64,000 nt of DNA from NCBI GenBank assembly GCA_944321685.1, contig CALUMH010000006.1, positions 1 to 64,000 of the forward strand. Reading direction: 5' to 3'. The DNA is from an uncultured Muribaculaceae bacterium. Lineage in GTDB: Bacteria; Bacteroidota; Bacteroidia; Bacteroidales; Muribaculaceae. Below are positions 46,486 to 55,983 of the stretch, piece after piece (position 1 is the first letter of the stretch; each line of letters starts with the position of its first letter). The position numbers and the translations under genes are program-made. Under the pieces are notes generated by a model. It saw only the letters and a program-made list of their open reading frames with translations. It was not told the DNA's origin and made no database searches.

Positions 46486-47886
46486 ATGAAAAAATCGGTC
46501 TTCTACACAATATTGCTGCCGGCAACCATCGCAATGGTTGCCGTGGTAGTTTCGCGCAACAGCAAGCAACATGACCATCTCACTGTTGCGCAATTACCCG
46601 ATACACTTATCATAGGCACGCTCTACAGCCCAACGTCTTATTTCTATTACAAAGAAGACACCATGGGATATGAATACGAGCGCATAAGCAGTTTTGCACG
46701 TGAAAAAAATATGGGCACACGCTTCATAATTGCACGTAACATGGAAGCTGCAATTGCCATGCTCGACTCGGGAACCATCGACGTTATTGCATACGAAATT
46801 CCCATTACCGCCGAATACCGGAACCGCGTGCTTAGCTGCGGAACCGAAAACATCACTCACCAAATACTTGTACAGCCACGCAGCGACACAATGATTACCG
46901 ATGTAACACAGTTGGTTGGCCGTGACGTGTATGTGGAAAAAAATTCAAAATATGAAGCACGCTTGCGGAATTTAGACGATGAATTGGGCGGTGGCATTCG
47001 CATTCACACAGTCGAAGAAGACTCGCTCATTGCCGACGACCTTGTGGAAATGGTTGCCGAGGGGAAGTTGCCATTGACAATCGTCGATAGCGACATTGCC
47101 AGACTCAACCGCACATATTACAGCAACATCGACATTTCGCTTGAAGTGAGCTTCCCGCAGCGGGCGGCTTGGGCTGTGAAAAAAGGGAACCAATGGCTTG
47201 CCGACACCATCACCCGGTGGGCACAAGGCGAACAATCACGACCGGCCTACAAATTAATCTTGAAAAGATATTTCGAGCTAAGCAAACGCGGCATAACCGA
47301 CGATGCCACCGGAACAATCTCGGTAAGCGAAAATTTGCACCATGGGTTTATATCTCCTTATGACGACATTTTCCGCCACCATGCCGCTACCATCGGGTGG
47401 GACTGGAGAATACTTGCCGCGCAGGCATGGGTGGAATCGAAATTCCGCAACGATGTGGTATCGTGGGCAGGAGCAAGGGGCCTCATGCAACTTATGCCGC
47501 GCACTGCCCGGGCCTACGGCATTACACTCGAAGAAACCATCGACCCCGATAAAAACGTAGGGGCAGCCGTGCGCAGCATTCGCGACCTCGACCGTTCGCT
47601 CACCCGTTATGTTCCCGACCCGCAGGAGCGGCTGAATTTCATAATTGCCGCCTACAATTCGGGCATAGGGCATATATACGATGCAATTGCGCTTGCCCGC
47701 AAATACGGCAAAAATCCGGCTGTGTGGTTTGGCAATGTGGAAGAAGCCGTGCTATGGAAAGCCAACCCTGAATTTTACAACGACCCGGTGTGCCGTTTCG
47801 GTTATTTCCGAGGCCGCCAAACTGTCAATTATGTACGCAGCGTCACCGGTTACTACAGTCTGTACTGCAAATATATCAAAAATTAA
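46486..47886 (+). CDS. MltF-like lytic transglycosylase with solute-binding domain
   Basis: A 466-residue envelope protein. A hydrophobic N-terminal anchor (about residues 5-22) is followed by a family 3 solute-binding-type domain (about 40-260: LIIGTLYSPTSYFYYKEDTMGYEYE, IDVIAYEIPITAEYRNRVL) and an SLT domain (about 285-450). The catalytic Glu is in AAQAWVESKFRN (about 315), then GARGLMQLMP and AAYNSGIGHI. MltF-type enzymes cut peptidoglycan between MurNAc and GlcNAc, leaving 1,6-anhydro ends; the first domain regulates activity by binding muropeptide in the known example. It follows purM after 26 bp. The paralogous binding domain at 35563 stands alone. Confidence 0.9.
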   Translation: MKKSVFYTILLPATIAMVAVVVSRNSKQHDHLTVAQLPDTLIIGTLYSPTSYFYYKEDTMGYEYERISSFAREKNMGTRFIIARNMEAAIAMLDSGTIDVIAYEIPITAEYRNRVLSCGTENITHQILVQPRSDTMITDVTQLVGRDVYVEKNSKYEARLRNLDDELGGGIRIHTVEEDSLIADDLVEMVAEGKLPLTIVDSDIARLNRTYYSNIDISLEVSFPQRAAWAVKKGNQWLADTITRWAQGEQSRPAYKLILKRYFELSKRGITDDATGTISVSENLHHGFISPYDDIFRHHAATIGWDWRILAAQAWVESKFRNDVVSWAGARGLMQLMPRTARAYGITLEETIDPDKNVGAAVRSIRDLDRSLTRYVPDPQERLNFIIAAYNSGIGHIYDAIALARKYGKNPAVWFGNVEEAVLWKANPEFYNDPVCRFGYFRGRQTVNYVRSVTGYYSLYCKYIKN

Positions 47887-47899
47887 CACACAATTGTTA

Positions 47900-48745
47900 T
47901 CACCGGTTTCTGCGCCACAAGTCAGGACGGTCGGTTATAATTCCGTCCACAGGCAAGTGCGGGGTATCTTCGGGGCCGGCCAACGTCCATATTTTCACCT
48001 GCTTGCCATGTTCATGTAATCGCTCGATGATATTGCGCGTAACCGAACGATAATAAAAATTAAACGACGATACGTAATTGTATTTTTCATAATCAAATGC
48101 CGTGAAGCCGCCATCAAATACGGCGGGAACGCCCTTGACCCTAAATATAAGCAACTTTTCGAGCCTTAACACCGGGTCGATACGATTTACCTCGGCAAGC
48201 GATTCGTCGCTGAACGATTGCACCGATACCCAGTTCTGCGCATCATACCTGTGTACCACTTCAACCATTTTGCGCTCCACATCATAACGCCCGTTTTCAT
48301 GTTTTACCTCGATGAGCAACTTGCAACGTCCGGCCACAGCCTCAATCACTTCGGCAAGCGTGGGAATATGTTCAGGAGTTGGATTTCCGGCATGATCCAC
48401 TATATGGAATTTTTGCACCTCGGCAAGCGGGAGGTCGGCAATATTTCCCATGCCGGTGGTTGTGCGGTCGATGCTCTTGTCATGACACACCACTACCTCG
48501 CCGTCGGCCGTCAAATGCACGTCAATTTCTATCACATCAGCCCCGGCTTCGATTCCGTGTTCTATGCACGACAACGTATTTTCCCGCCCAAGCCCCGCAC
48601 CGCCACGATGCGCAATTATGGCAAGCTCATCCATTTCATGCCGTGTATAACCACGGCGGTAAAACAAGTTTGGTATCACATTATAAGCCACATATCCGGC
48701 TGCAATGGCACCGGCTCCGAGCAACATATTTAATTTCTTATTCAT
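47900..48745 (-). CDS. Glycerophosphodiester phosphodiesterase family protein
   Basis: A 281-residue protein with an N-terminal membrane helix (about residues 6-25) and a GDPD TIM barrel: IAHRGGAGLGREN (about 44-56), IEIDVHLTADGEVVVCHD and LLIEVKHE. The first His, the Glu-x-Asp and the second His of the active site are present. It would hydrolyse glycerophosphodiesters such as glycerophosphoethanolamine to glycerol-3-phosphate and an alcohol. The start is the ATG at 48745, just after a TAnnTTTG promoter; earlier in-frame codons give an unrelated extension. Ends 13 bp from the convergent MltF-like gene. Confidence 0.87.
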   Translation of the reverse strand: MNKKLNMLLGAGAIAAGYVAYNVIPNLFYRRGYTRHEMDELAIIAHRGGAGLGRENTLSCIEHGIEAGADVIEIDVHLTADGEVVVCHDKSIDRTTTGMGNIADLPLAEVQKFHIVDHAGNPTPEHIPTLAEVIEAVAGRCKLLIEVKHENGRYDVERKMVEVVHRYDAQNWVSVQSFSDESLAEVNRIDPVLRLEKLLIFRVKGVPAVFDGGFTAFDYEKYNYVSSFNFYYRSVTRNIIERLHEHGKQVKIWTLAGPEDTPHLPVDGIITDRPDLWRRNR

Positions 48746-48770
48746 AGCCTGTCTTGTTTTTTCACAATGG

Positions 48771-48778
48771 CAAATATA
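48771..48778 (-). promoter_or_regulatory. TAnnTTTG promoter element of the phosphodiesterase gene
   Basis: Minus-strand TATATTTG ends 25 bp before the start codon at 48745. No clear -33 element was seen. Confidence 0.45.
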
Positions 48779-49011
48779 AATAAATGCAAAGACAAATGCG
48801 GAAAAATTTCTGCAATAAAATGTTAACGAAGCTATGTTTTGTTGCATCTTCGATGCATTATGCGACAAATTGACAATTTTACACCACGTTTAACGCCAAA
48901 AAGATATACCAATCAGGCTTTATAAAACATTTTTCCACGCTCCTATGCTACAACTGTAATCAAGGTAAAATATACTGTAATTTATCTACACCATATATCG
49001 CAAACAGGCAT

Positions 49012-49019
49012 TAATTTTG
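49012..49019 (+). promoter_or_regulatory. TAnnTTTG promoter element of DUF3737 - aminotransferase
   Basis: TAATTTTG followed by C, 41 bp before the ATG at 49061. No -33 TTTG at the usual spacing. Confidence 0.45.
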
Positions 49020-49060
49020 CATTCTGAATAAACAGGAATAATAAACAACCCAACAAACAT

Positions 49061-49912
49061 ATGAAAGAAATAAAAAACACCGAATTTGAAGGTGAACGAC
49101 CGTTGTTTGCCTCACACGACTTGCGCATCGACGGCGTGACAATTCATGCCGGGGAATCGGCTTTGAAAGAATGCAGCAACATCGAAGCTGTAGGTTGCCG
49201 TTTTGAAGGCAAATACCCCTTTTGGCACGTTGATGGTTTCAAAGTGCGCAATTGCGTTTTCACCCAAGGGGCAAGAGCCGCCTTGTGGTACTCGCGCAAC
49301 CTTGAAATGAGCGACACTCTTGTCGAAGCTCCCAAGATGTTCCGTGAAATGGATGGCATAAAGCTGAACAACGTGAAAATACCCGATGCACAAGAAACGC
49401 TTTGGCACTGCCGCAACGTGGTACTCAACAACGTGGAAGTGCGCAATGCCGACTACCTTTTCATGCACAGCGAGAACATAACCATCGACAATTACCGACA
49501 ACAAGGCAATTACTCATTCCAGTATTGCCGCAACGTGGTGATACGCAACGCCGTCATCGACTCGAAAGATGCATTTTGGGGAACTGAAAACGTAACCGTG
49601 TATGATTCGGAATTAACCGGCGAATACCTTGGTTGGCATTCCCACAACTTGCGACTTGTCAATTGCAAGATTTCAGGCACTCAACCACTGTGCTACGCGC
49701 ACGACCTTGTAATGGAAAATTGCACTATGGCCGACGATTGCGACCTCGCTTTTGAATACAGCAGCGTGCAAGCCGCCATTACCGGCCCGGTGCGCAGCGT
49801 TAAAAATCCCATCACCGGACGCATCGTTGCCGAAAGTTTCGGCGAAATAATCCTTGACGAGAATATTAAGGCTCCGGCCGATTGCAAAATACTTACCACG
49901 GAAAGCAAATGA
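49061..49912 (+). CDS. DUF3737 family protein (beta-helix-like)
   Basis: A 283-residue protein with repeating short strands, such as NIEAVGCRFEGKYPFWHVDGFKVRNC, WHCRNVVLNNVEVRNA, YCRNVVIRNAVIDS and SHNLRLVNCKISG. The repeats every 20-22 residues suggest a right-handed beta-helix. It is the DUF3737 family of gut anaerobes. No signal peptide is present. The stop codon overlaps the start of the aminotransferase gene, so the two are coupled and may act together. Function unknown. Confidence 0.85.
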   Translation: MKEIKNTEFEGERPLFASHDLRIDGVTIHAGESALKECSNIEAVGCRFEGKYPFWHVDGFKVRNCVFTQGARAALWYSRNLEMSDTLVEAPKMFREMDGIKLNNVKIPDAQETLWHCRNVVLNNVEVRNADYLFMHSENITIDNYRQQGNYSFQYCRNVVIRNAVIDSKDAFWGTENVTVYDSELTGEYLGWHSHNLRLVNCKISGTQPLCYAHDLVMENCTMADDCDLAFEYSSVQAAITGPVRSVKNPITGRIVAESFGEIILDENIKAPADCKILTTESK

Positions 49913-51075
49913 TGAAATACAATTTCGATGAAATAATTCCGCGACGCGGAACCAACTCTTACAAATGGGATAGTGCCGAAGATACCGACGTATTACCATT
50001 GTGGGTAGCCGACATGGACTTCCGCACCGCACCGGCCATCGTCGAGGCTCTTGAGAAGCGTGTGGCTCACGGCATATTCGGCTACACACGTGTTCCCGAC
50101 GAGTATTATGATGCAGTCACGGGTTGGTTTGGCCGCCGACACGGCTGGACGTTCCCTCGTGAATGGATTATCTATACTTCGGGCGTTGTGCCTGCCATCT
50201 CGGCTATACTTAAAGCGACTACAATGCCTGGCGACAAGGTTATGGTGCAAGGACCGGTATATAACTGCTTCTTTTCGTCGATACGCAATAGCGGATGCGT
50301 AGTGGTGAGCAATTCTTTGAAAAGAACGGGTAACACCTATTGCATCGACTTCGACGATATGGAACAAACCATAATCAACGAAGGGGTAAGAGTGTTCCTG
50401 CTATGCAACCCTCACAACCCCGCCGGACGCGTGTGGACTCGTGACGAACTGCTGCGCATGGGTACCATCTGCCTGCGACACGGTGTAACTGTGATAAGCG
50501 ACGAAATTCATTGCGAATTCACCTACGCCGGACACGATTACACGCCATACGCCTCGCTCGGCGACGAATTTGCCGCCAAGGCCGTGGTGTGTGTCTCTCC
50601 AAGCAAGGCGTTCAACATTGCCGGGCTGCAAATTGCCAACATCATCGTACCCGACAGCGAATTACGCCGCCGTATCGACCGTGCAATAAACATCAATGAA
50701 GTGTGCGATGTAAACCCGTTTGGCGTAATTGCCACCATTGCCGCCTACAACCACGGCGAGGAGTGGCTTGATGAATTGATGCAATACCTGCACGGCAACT
50801 ATGAATATATGAAGGACTTTTGCGCCAAGAACCTGCCACAATTTCCCATCATGGAACTTGAAGGTACATACTTGGTGTGGATGGACTGCTCGGCATTGCA
50901 TATTTCCTCGACCGAAATCGAAGACCGCCTGATAAAGCAAGCCAAACTATGGCTCAACGCCGGCTCAATGTATGGCCGTGAGGGTGAAGGCTATATGCGC
51001 TGGAACATAGCTTGCCCGCTGCAAACACTGCAAGAGGGGCTTTCCCGCTTCACCACCGCAGTCTCCCGCCCGTAA
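49909..51075 (+). CDS. PLP-dependent aminotransferase, MalY/PatB type
   Basis: A 388-residue fold-type I enzyme. Diagnostic segments are LWVADMDFRTAPAI, IFGYTRVPDEYY, LCNPHNPAGRVW and the PLP-lysine motif SPSKAFNIAGLQ (about residues 228-239). MalY/PatB enzymes are cystathionine beta-lyases that cleave cysteine-type substrates to pyruvate, ammonia and a thiol; the aminotransferase role is the alternative. The ATG at 49909 overlaps the DUF3737 stop (ATGA); a second ATG at 49912 could also be used. Confidence 0.87.
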   Translation: MMKYNFDEIIPRRGTNSYKWDSAEDTDVLPLWVADMDFRTAPAIVEALEKRVAHGIFGYTRVPDEYYDAVTGWFGRRHGWTFPREWIIYTSGVVPAISAILKATTMPGDKVMVQGPVYNCFFSSIRNSGCVVVSNSLKRTGNTYCIDFDDMEQTIINEGVRVFLLCNPHNPAGRVWTRDELLRMGTICLRHGVTVISDEIHCEFTYAGHDYTPYASLGDEFAAKAVVCVSPSKAFNIAGLQIANIIVPDSELRRRIDRAININEVCDVNPFGVIATIAAYNHGEEWLDELMQYLHGNYEYMKDFCAKNLPQFPIMELEGTYLVWMDCSALHISSTEIEDRLIKQAKLWLNAGSMYGREGEGYMRWNIACPLQTLQEGLSRFTTAVSRP

Positions 51076-51092
51076 CCACACCCACCCCCTAT

Positions 51093-51174
51093 CCCACAAT
51101 CGGCCATTTTAGTGGCTAAATGCGCTAACTGCTTCCATTTAAAACACGTTGGCGGTCAAATGGCCGATTGGGGT
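51093..51174. terminator. Long-loop inverted repeat between convergent genes
   Basis: A 13-bp perfect pair (CAATCGGCCATTT at 51097-51109, complement at 51158-51170) extends to CCC/GGG at 51093-51095 and 51172-51174 around one mismatch, with a 48-nt loop. It sits between the aminotransferase and the minus-strand ATPase gene. T-runs are absent, so it may be a stabilising 3' structure or a small repeat remnant rather than an ordinary terminator. Confidence 0.45.
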
Positions 51175-51180
51175 TAAATA

Positions 51181-52560
51181 TTAGCAATATAATTTGACAA
51201 TATCTTCCGGCAACAGGGCATTTCCGGCATCATCATCCGAGGCACTTTTAAGGAACAACATTGGAACTATAGTGTAGTTCTTGGCAAATGGCAACAGATT
51301 GGCTTTACGAAGAAGTTCGGCAGTCAGTTGTTTGCCACTCTCACCTGTTGTCCATTTGCATTCTCCTACCAACAAATACTGCTTGTCAAGCGATTCTGCC
51401 ACCACATCAAATTCAACTTGTTCCGGTTTCTTGTCATCATTGAGAACAGAACCCCACCAACGTTTTGCTTTGCCATAAATTACCCCTTTGACAACATTTC
51501 CAGTAACAGCATCGCGACACAGTTTTTCCCATTGCATACTCACATACTCATAGAAATGGGCAGTCAAAGCCTGTTCTATGGGTAAACGACGGCCAAACTC
51601 GATGAATGAACGGTTAGGAACAACAAACTGATAGTAGAATGCCATAAACGGGTCTGCTATCTTATATAGGCTCTTTTTCGCATTCTTTTCATCAATACCA
51701 AACGGAACATCTTTTTCCAGGAAGCCGAGGTCGATAAGTTTTTTCAACGGACGCGACAGATTGGTTGCCGGCTCATTGCATCGTGCTGCAATCTCGGAAA
51801 GCCGGTTTGCACCTGCACCTATATAAGACATTATCGTTGATGTCTTGACAATATCCTTGACATCATCCTGAAACAGTTTTATCGGCTCTTCATAAAGAGT
51901 CCCATTTACAGAAAGTATATTATGCCACAAGGCATCATTAAGTGAGGTCCTGTTTTCCCTCAGCTCCCAATAACGCGGCACACCACCCCATACGGCATAC
52001 TCTTCAACAGCACTCGTCGCATCAAGGCCCAAAGCCTCCCGAATATACGACAAGCGTATTGGTGCCAACCTCATTATCTCATCGGCACGGCCATAAAGAG
52101 GCGCAGTAGAATCAAGAAAAAGTCCATACATCATATTTTGTGATGAACCGCAAAGCACAAGATTATATTTCAACTGCTTCTCGTCAACAAGCTTCTGTAA
52201 TACAGACGGTAATTCCTGAGATTGCTCCACAAGATACGGAAATTCATCCAAACATAGAGTGAAACGTTTGTCTGTCCGATAATTGACCGCACGAAATATA
52301 GATTCCCAATCCGGATATGTCAACTTGTCAAAATCCGGAAACACTTGTGCAATTACTTTTGCAAGCAATATCCTTTGGTGTTGGCCTTCTGAACGGTCGG
52401 CAAGAAAATAAACATCTTTGTCCGACAGCACCCTTTTGATAAGCTTTGACTTACCCAATCGTCTGCGACCATATATCACGACTAATGAGGATTTCTCCCC
52501 CGCAAGAGCATCTTTCAGCCGTGCAGTTTCATCTATCCTATCAACGAATTTCATACACAC
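51181..52560 (-). CDS. AAA ATPase with DUF234 nuclease-like C-terminus
   Basis: A 459-residue protein of the archaeal-ATPase type. Walker A is GRRRLGKSKLI (about residues 30-40), the Walker B region is FTLCLDEFPYL, and LVLCGSSQNMM is the sensor segment. A winged-helix-like region (about 230-290) follows, then a DUF234 domain with a PD-(D/E)XK-like motif: EQVEFDVVAES...LVGECKW (about 390-410). This is the familiar multicopy gut-Bacteroidales gene family of unknown function. The first Met gives MCMKFVD; the start at residue 3 (MKFVDR) is equally possible. It has no operon partner. Confidence 0.85.
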   Translation of the reverse strand: MCMKFVDRIDETARLKDALAGEKSSLVVIYGRRRLGKSKLIKRVLSDKDVYFLADRSEGQHQRILLAKVIAQVFPDFDKLTYPDWESIFRAVNYRTDKRFTLCLDEFPYLVEQSQELPSVLQKLVDEKQLKYNLVLCGSSQNMMYGLFLDSTAPLYGRADEIMRLAPIRLSYIREALGLDATSAVEEYAVWGGVPRYWELRENRTSLNDALWHNILSVNGTLYEEPIKLFQDDVKDIVKTSTIMSYIGAGANRLSEIAARCNEPATNLSRPLKKLIDLGFLEKDVPFGIDEKNAKKSLYKIADPFMAFYYQFVVPNRSFIEFGRRLPIEQALTAHFYEYVSMQWEKLCRDAVTGNVVKGVIYGKAKRWWGSVLNDDKKPEQVEFDVVAESLDKQYLLVGECKWTTGESGKQLTAELLRKANLLPFAKNYTIVPMLFLKSASDDDAGNALLPEDIVKLYC

Positions 52561-52667
52561 TTATTCATTATGCAATACAAACATAATGTTTTTCCGGCAT
52601 AATACAAAACTTTGAGCCATGTTTATCCCAAATCTGCAAAAGAGGATGCAAAAATTATATTATTAAC

Positions 52668-52700
52668 AAGGAGTGCGAACCTTGCCGGTCCGCACTCCTT
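52668..52700 (-). terminator. Terminator of fusA2
   Basis: AAGGAGTGCG / CGCACTCCTT forms a 10-bp perfect stem with a 13-nt loop, 22 bp after the stop, followed on the minus strand by a T-rich run (TTGTTAATAATATAATTTTT). Confidence 0.8.
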
Positions 52701-52721
52701 TTGTTGTATAAAATGTGATTA

Positions 52722-54881
52722 TCAGTCTTCCTCGGTTTTAGTAGCCTCGTAAGCCTTGAGCAACTTATCCTGAACATCTCCGGGCACAAGTTCATAAGAA
52801 GCAAACTTCATCGAGAACGAAGAACGTCCGCCGGTAATCGAACTTAACGCGGTCGAATAAGTTGACATCTCTTTCAAAGGCACTTTTGCCGAAATCTTCT
52901 CGAAGCCCTTGTCGCTGCTCATGCCCATGATAATGGCGCGACGCGATTGCAAGTCGCTCATTACGTCGCCCATCTTGTCGCCGGGAACAAGCACTTCCAC
53001 ATCGTAAACCGGTTCAAGGATCTTCGGGTTGGCATTCTTAAAGGCATCACTGAAAGCATGACGTGCGGCAAGGCGGAACGAAATTTCGTTAGAATCAACC
53101 GGGTGCATCTTTCCGTCATATATGCACACGCGCACGTCACGGGCATACGACCCTGTCAACGGGCCTTGCTCCATGCGGTCCATGATACCTTTCACGATGG
53201 CCGGGATGAAACGTGCATCGATGGCACCACCCACAATACAGTTGCAAACCACAAGTTTGCCACCCCATTCGAGCGGTATTTCCTGCGTATCTTTCACGTT
53301 CATCTTGTATTCCTGATTGTTGAAACGGTAAACGTCGGGCTTGGGCATACCGTCAACATACGGTTCGATAATCAAGTGGACCTCGCCAAACTGGCCTGCA
53401 CCGCCCGATTGCTTCTTATGGCGGTAATCGGCACGTGCGGCCTTGGTGATGGTTTCACGATAAGGTATGCGCGGTTCCGAGAACACCACATTCAGTTTCT
53501 CATTGTTCTCGATACGCCACTTAAGTGTACGCAAGTGGAATTCGCCCTGACCTGAAACTATGGTTTGCTTCAATTCCTTTGATTGTACTACCACCCATGT
53601 GGGATCTTCCTCATGCATACGATTCAAAATTTCGCTCAACTTCTCGGCATCGGCCTCGTTTTCAGGCTTAATGGCACGGGAGAATTTAGGTTCGGGATGG
53701 CGAATGAAGTCGTAACGGCTCTCAAAACCCTTTTCATTGAGCGTGTTGCCGGTCTTCACATCTTTCATCTTCACAGTTGCACCTATGTCTCCTGCTTTAA
53801 GCTCGTCGATCGGAGTCCTTATCTGGCCACAAGTGCAGAATATCTGTGCAAGGCGTTCCTTGCTGCCCTTGTCGATGTTTACAAGGTCGGCACCCACTTT
53901 CAATGTGCCCGACATTACTTTGAAATAAGATACCTCGCCTATGTGCGGCTCAACCGATGTCTTGAATACAAAGAGGCTTACAGGCCCGTTTGAATCGGGC
54001 TTGATTTCATTCATCTCGGTATCGACCGGAGCAGGCATATCCTCTACAAACGGAACAACGTTGCCAAGGAACTCCATCATGCGGCGCACACCCATATCCT
54101 TCAACGCACTCACGCAGAACACAGGATAAATGCTTCGATCGACAAGTCCTTTGCGAATGCCCTCACGCATCTCGTCCTCGGTGAGCGTTCCGCTTTCAAA
54201 GTATTTGTCCATGAGAGTCTCGTCGTTTTCGGCGGCGGCTTCCACAAGCACTTGCTGCATCTCCTTGGCTCGATCCATATATTCGGCAGGAACGTCGGTT
54301 ATCGTCGGCACACCGCCGTCGGGGCCCCATGAATATTTTTTCATGAGCAACACGTCGATCATCGAATTGAATTTGGGGCCGCACTCTATGGGGAACTGGA
54401 TGGGCACCACGCGCGAACCGAACACTTCTTTCAACTGGTGCATGACATTATCGTAATCGCACTTTTCACCGTCAAGCTGGTTGATTGCGAAAATCACAGG
54501 CTTCTTTTCCTGCTCGGTCACGCGGAAGATGTTCTGTGTTCCCACTTCCACGCCATACTGGCCGTCGATGACGATAACGGCAGTGTCGGTAACGTTCATG
54601 GCCGTTATGGCATTGCCCACAAAGTCGTCACTGCCCGGACAATCAATCACATTGAGCTTTTTGTTAAGGAATTCGGCATAAAAAATCGTAGAAAAGACCG
54701 AGTATCCATACTCCTTCTCTACGGGAAAATAATCACAAACCGTGTTTCCTGCCTCGACAGTACCGCGGCGTTTTATAACTCCACACTCGTAAAGCATAGC
54801 TTCGGCGAGTGTGGTTTTTCCCGAGCCCTTGCTTCCTACAAGGGCAATGTTTTTGATTTCATTTGTTTCGTAAACTTTCAT
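52722..54881 (-). CDS. fusA2: EF-G2, elongation factor G paralogue with altered GTPase motifs
   Basis: A 719-residue EF-G-like protein with all five domains. The start is the ATG at 54881 (MKVYETNEIKNIALVGSKGSGKTT); the longer reading extends into the dapF terminator side and does not fit the family. G1 is present, but G3 reads DCPGSDDF where EF-G has DTPGHVDF, so the catalytic His is Ser; the switch I RGIT is replaced (EYGYSV) and G4 is NQLD instead of NKxD. Domain IV (SGGAGQFGEVHLIIEP) is intact. This pattern matches the Bacteroides EF-G2 reported to act in translation without GTPase activity and to be needed for gut colonisation. It is separated from dapF by a terminator. Confidence 0.9.
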   Translation of the reverse strand: MKVYETNEIKNIALVGSKGSGKTTLAEAMLYECGVIKRRGTVEAGNTVCDYFPVEKEYGYSVFSTIFYAEFLNKKLNVIDCPGSDDFVGNAITAMNVTDTAVIVIDGQYGVEVGTQNIFRVTEQEKKPVIFAINQLDGEKCDYDNVMHQLKEVFGSRVVPIQFPIECGPKFNSMIDVLLMKKYSWGPDGGVPTITDVPAEYMDRAKEMQQVLVEAAAENDETLMDKYFESGTLTEDEMREGIRKGLVDRSIYPVFCVSALKDMGVRRMMEFLGNVVPFVEDMPAPVDTEMNEIKPDSNGPVSLFVFKTSVEPHIGEVSYFKVMSGTLKVGADLVNIDKGSKERLAQIFCTCGQIRTPIDELKAGDIGATVKMKDVKTGNTLNEKGFESRYDFIRHPEPKFSRAIKPENEADAEKLSEILNRMHEEDPTWVVVQSKELKQTIVSGQGEFHLRTLKWRIENNEKLNVVFSEPRIPYRETITKAARADYRHKKQSGGAGQFGEVHLIIEPYVDGMPKPDVYRFNNQEYKMNVKDTQEIPLEWGGKLVVCNCIVGGAIDARFIPAIVKGIMDRMEQGPLTGSYARDVRVCIYDGKMHPVDSNEISFRLAARHAFSDAFKNANPKILEPVYDVEVLVPGDKMGDVMSDLQSRRAIIMGMSSDKGFEKISAKVPLKEMSTYSTALSSITGGRSSFSMKFASYELVPGDVQDKLLKAYEATKTEED

Positions 54882-55014
54882 GTTATCAGTTTTTAAATTG
54901 AATCTACAGTTTATGTTTTCTGAAAAGCGGACGCAAATTATAAAATTATTTCCTATTTTCCCATTATTTTTATATGTTACAAAACATAGTCGCTGCCACG
55001 GCACCAATAAAACA

Positions 55015-55055
55015 AGTCCATGCAGCTGTGGCACTCGACCTCGGCTGCATGGACT
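55015..55055 (-). terminator. Terminator of dapF
   Basis: AGTCCATGCAGC / GCTGCATGGACT is a perfect 12-bp stem with a 17-nt loop, 47 bp past the dapF stop, followed on the minus strand by TTGTTTTATT. Confidence 0.8.
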
Positions 55056-55101
55056 TTCTATTTATTATTTTATTATTACAAGCCTATGAATCAACCATTA
55101 T

Positions 55102-55914
55102 TCAAAAAACGGCATCGGTATCGATAGTGCCGTCAAACACTTTCACAGCCGGCCCTTCCATCATTATATGGCCCGATTCTTTTTCTTGGCTTACGCGCAA
55201 TGTTCCTCCATCCATCACTATGCTTGCAGCTTCGCCGCACAATCCGGCATACCGGGCTGCCACATATGTTGCACACGCACCGGTGCCGCAAGCCTGCGTG
55301 ATACCCGAGCCGCGCTCCCACACGCGCATACGGATTTTTCCATCGGGCAGCACCTGCGCAAACTCCACGTTCACCCTGTCGGGGAACAACGGGTGATGCT
55401 CAAGCCCTGGTCCCACCTTTTCAAGTTCAACCTTGGAGATGTCGTCAACGAAAATCACAAGGTGCGGATTGCCCATCGAAACCGATATGCCCGACTCGTA
55501 GCCGTAACCTTCGCCAAGTTCCACGCGGCCAAAACACTTAGGCTCACCCATGTCAACAGTGACACTCTCCACCCTACCGTCTTTCACATTCAAGTAAAGT
55601 TTCTTTATCCCCGACAGTGTTTCCAGCGTCACGGCAGTCTTATCGGTCAGCCCATATTCATAAAGGTATTTGCCTATACAGCGACTTGCGTTGCCGCACA
55701 TCATCGCTTCCGACCCGTCGGCATTAAATATGCGCATCGAAAAATCAGCAACCTGCGATCGGCCTATCAATACAAGCCCGTCGCTACCGATACCTGTGTG
55801 GTACTTACTCCATCTTACCGACAATTCCTCGGGATTATCAATGGGGAACTTCAAGGTGTTGACATATATATAATCGTTGCCCGCACCATGCATCTTGGTA
55901 AATTCAATATTCAT
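55102..55914 (-). CDS. dapF: Diaminopimelate epimerase
   Basis: A 270-residue enzyme that converts LL- to meso-diaminopimelate for lysine and peptidoglycan synthesis, without cofactors. The two catalytic cysteines are in [10 protein letters not shown] (about residue 73) and [10 protein letters not shown] (about 211), each in its usual context, and the family start [11 protein letters not shown] is present. Length fits (about 270-280). A consensus-like promoter (TTG, 20 bp, TAATTTTG) lies 21 bp upstream. Confidence 0.95.
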   Translation of the reverse strand: MNIEFTKMHGAGNDYIYVNTLKFPIDNPEELSVRWSKYHTGIGSDGLVLIGRSQVADFSMRIFNADGSEAMMCGNASRCIGKYLYEYGLTDKTAVTLETLSGIKKLYLNVKDGRVESVTVDMGEPKCFGRVELGEGYGYESGISVSMGNPHLVIFVDDISKVELEKVGPGLEHHPLFPDRVNVEFAQVLPDGKIRMRVWERGSGITQACGTGACATYVAARYAGLCGEAASIVMDGGTLRVSQEKESGHIMMEGPAVKVFDGTIDTDAVF

Positions 55915-55934
55915 ATTCCAATATTATTTTCCGG

Positions 55935-55965
55935 CAAAATTAACCAATCGCCGCAAATCATGCAA
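55935..55965 (-). promoter_or_regulatory. Promoter of dapF
   Basis: Minus-strand TTG (55965-55963), 20 bp, then TAATTTTG (55942-55935), ending 20 bp before the dapF start. Confidence 0.6.
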
Positions 55966-55983
55966 GCAACGGACACACACAAC

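Noticed and set aside
54882..55034. N-terminal extension of EF-G2
   Set aside because: It would start inside the dapF terminator hairpin region and has no match to the family N-terminus.
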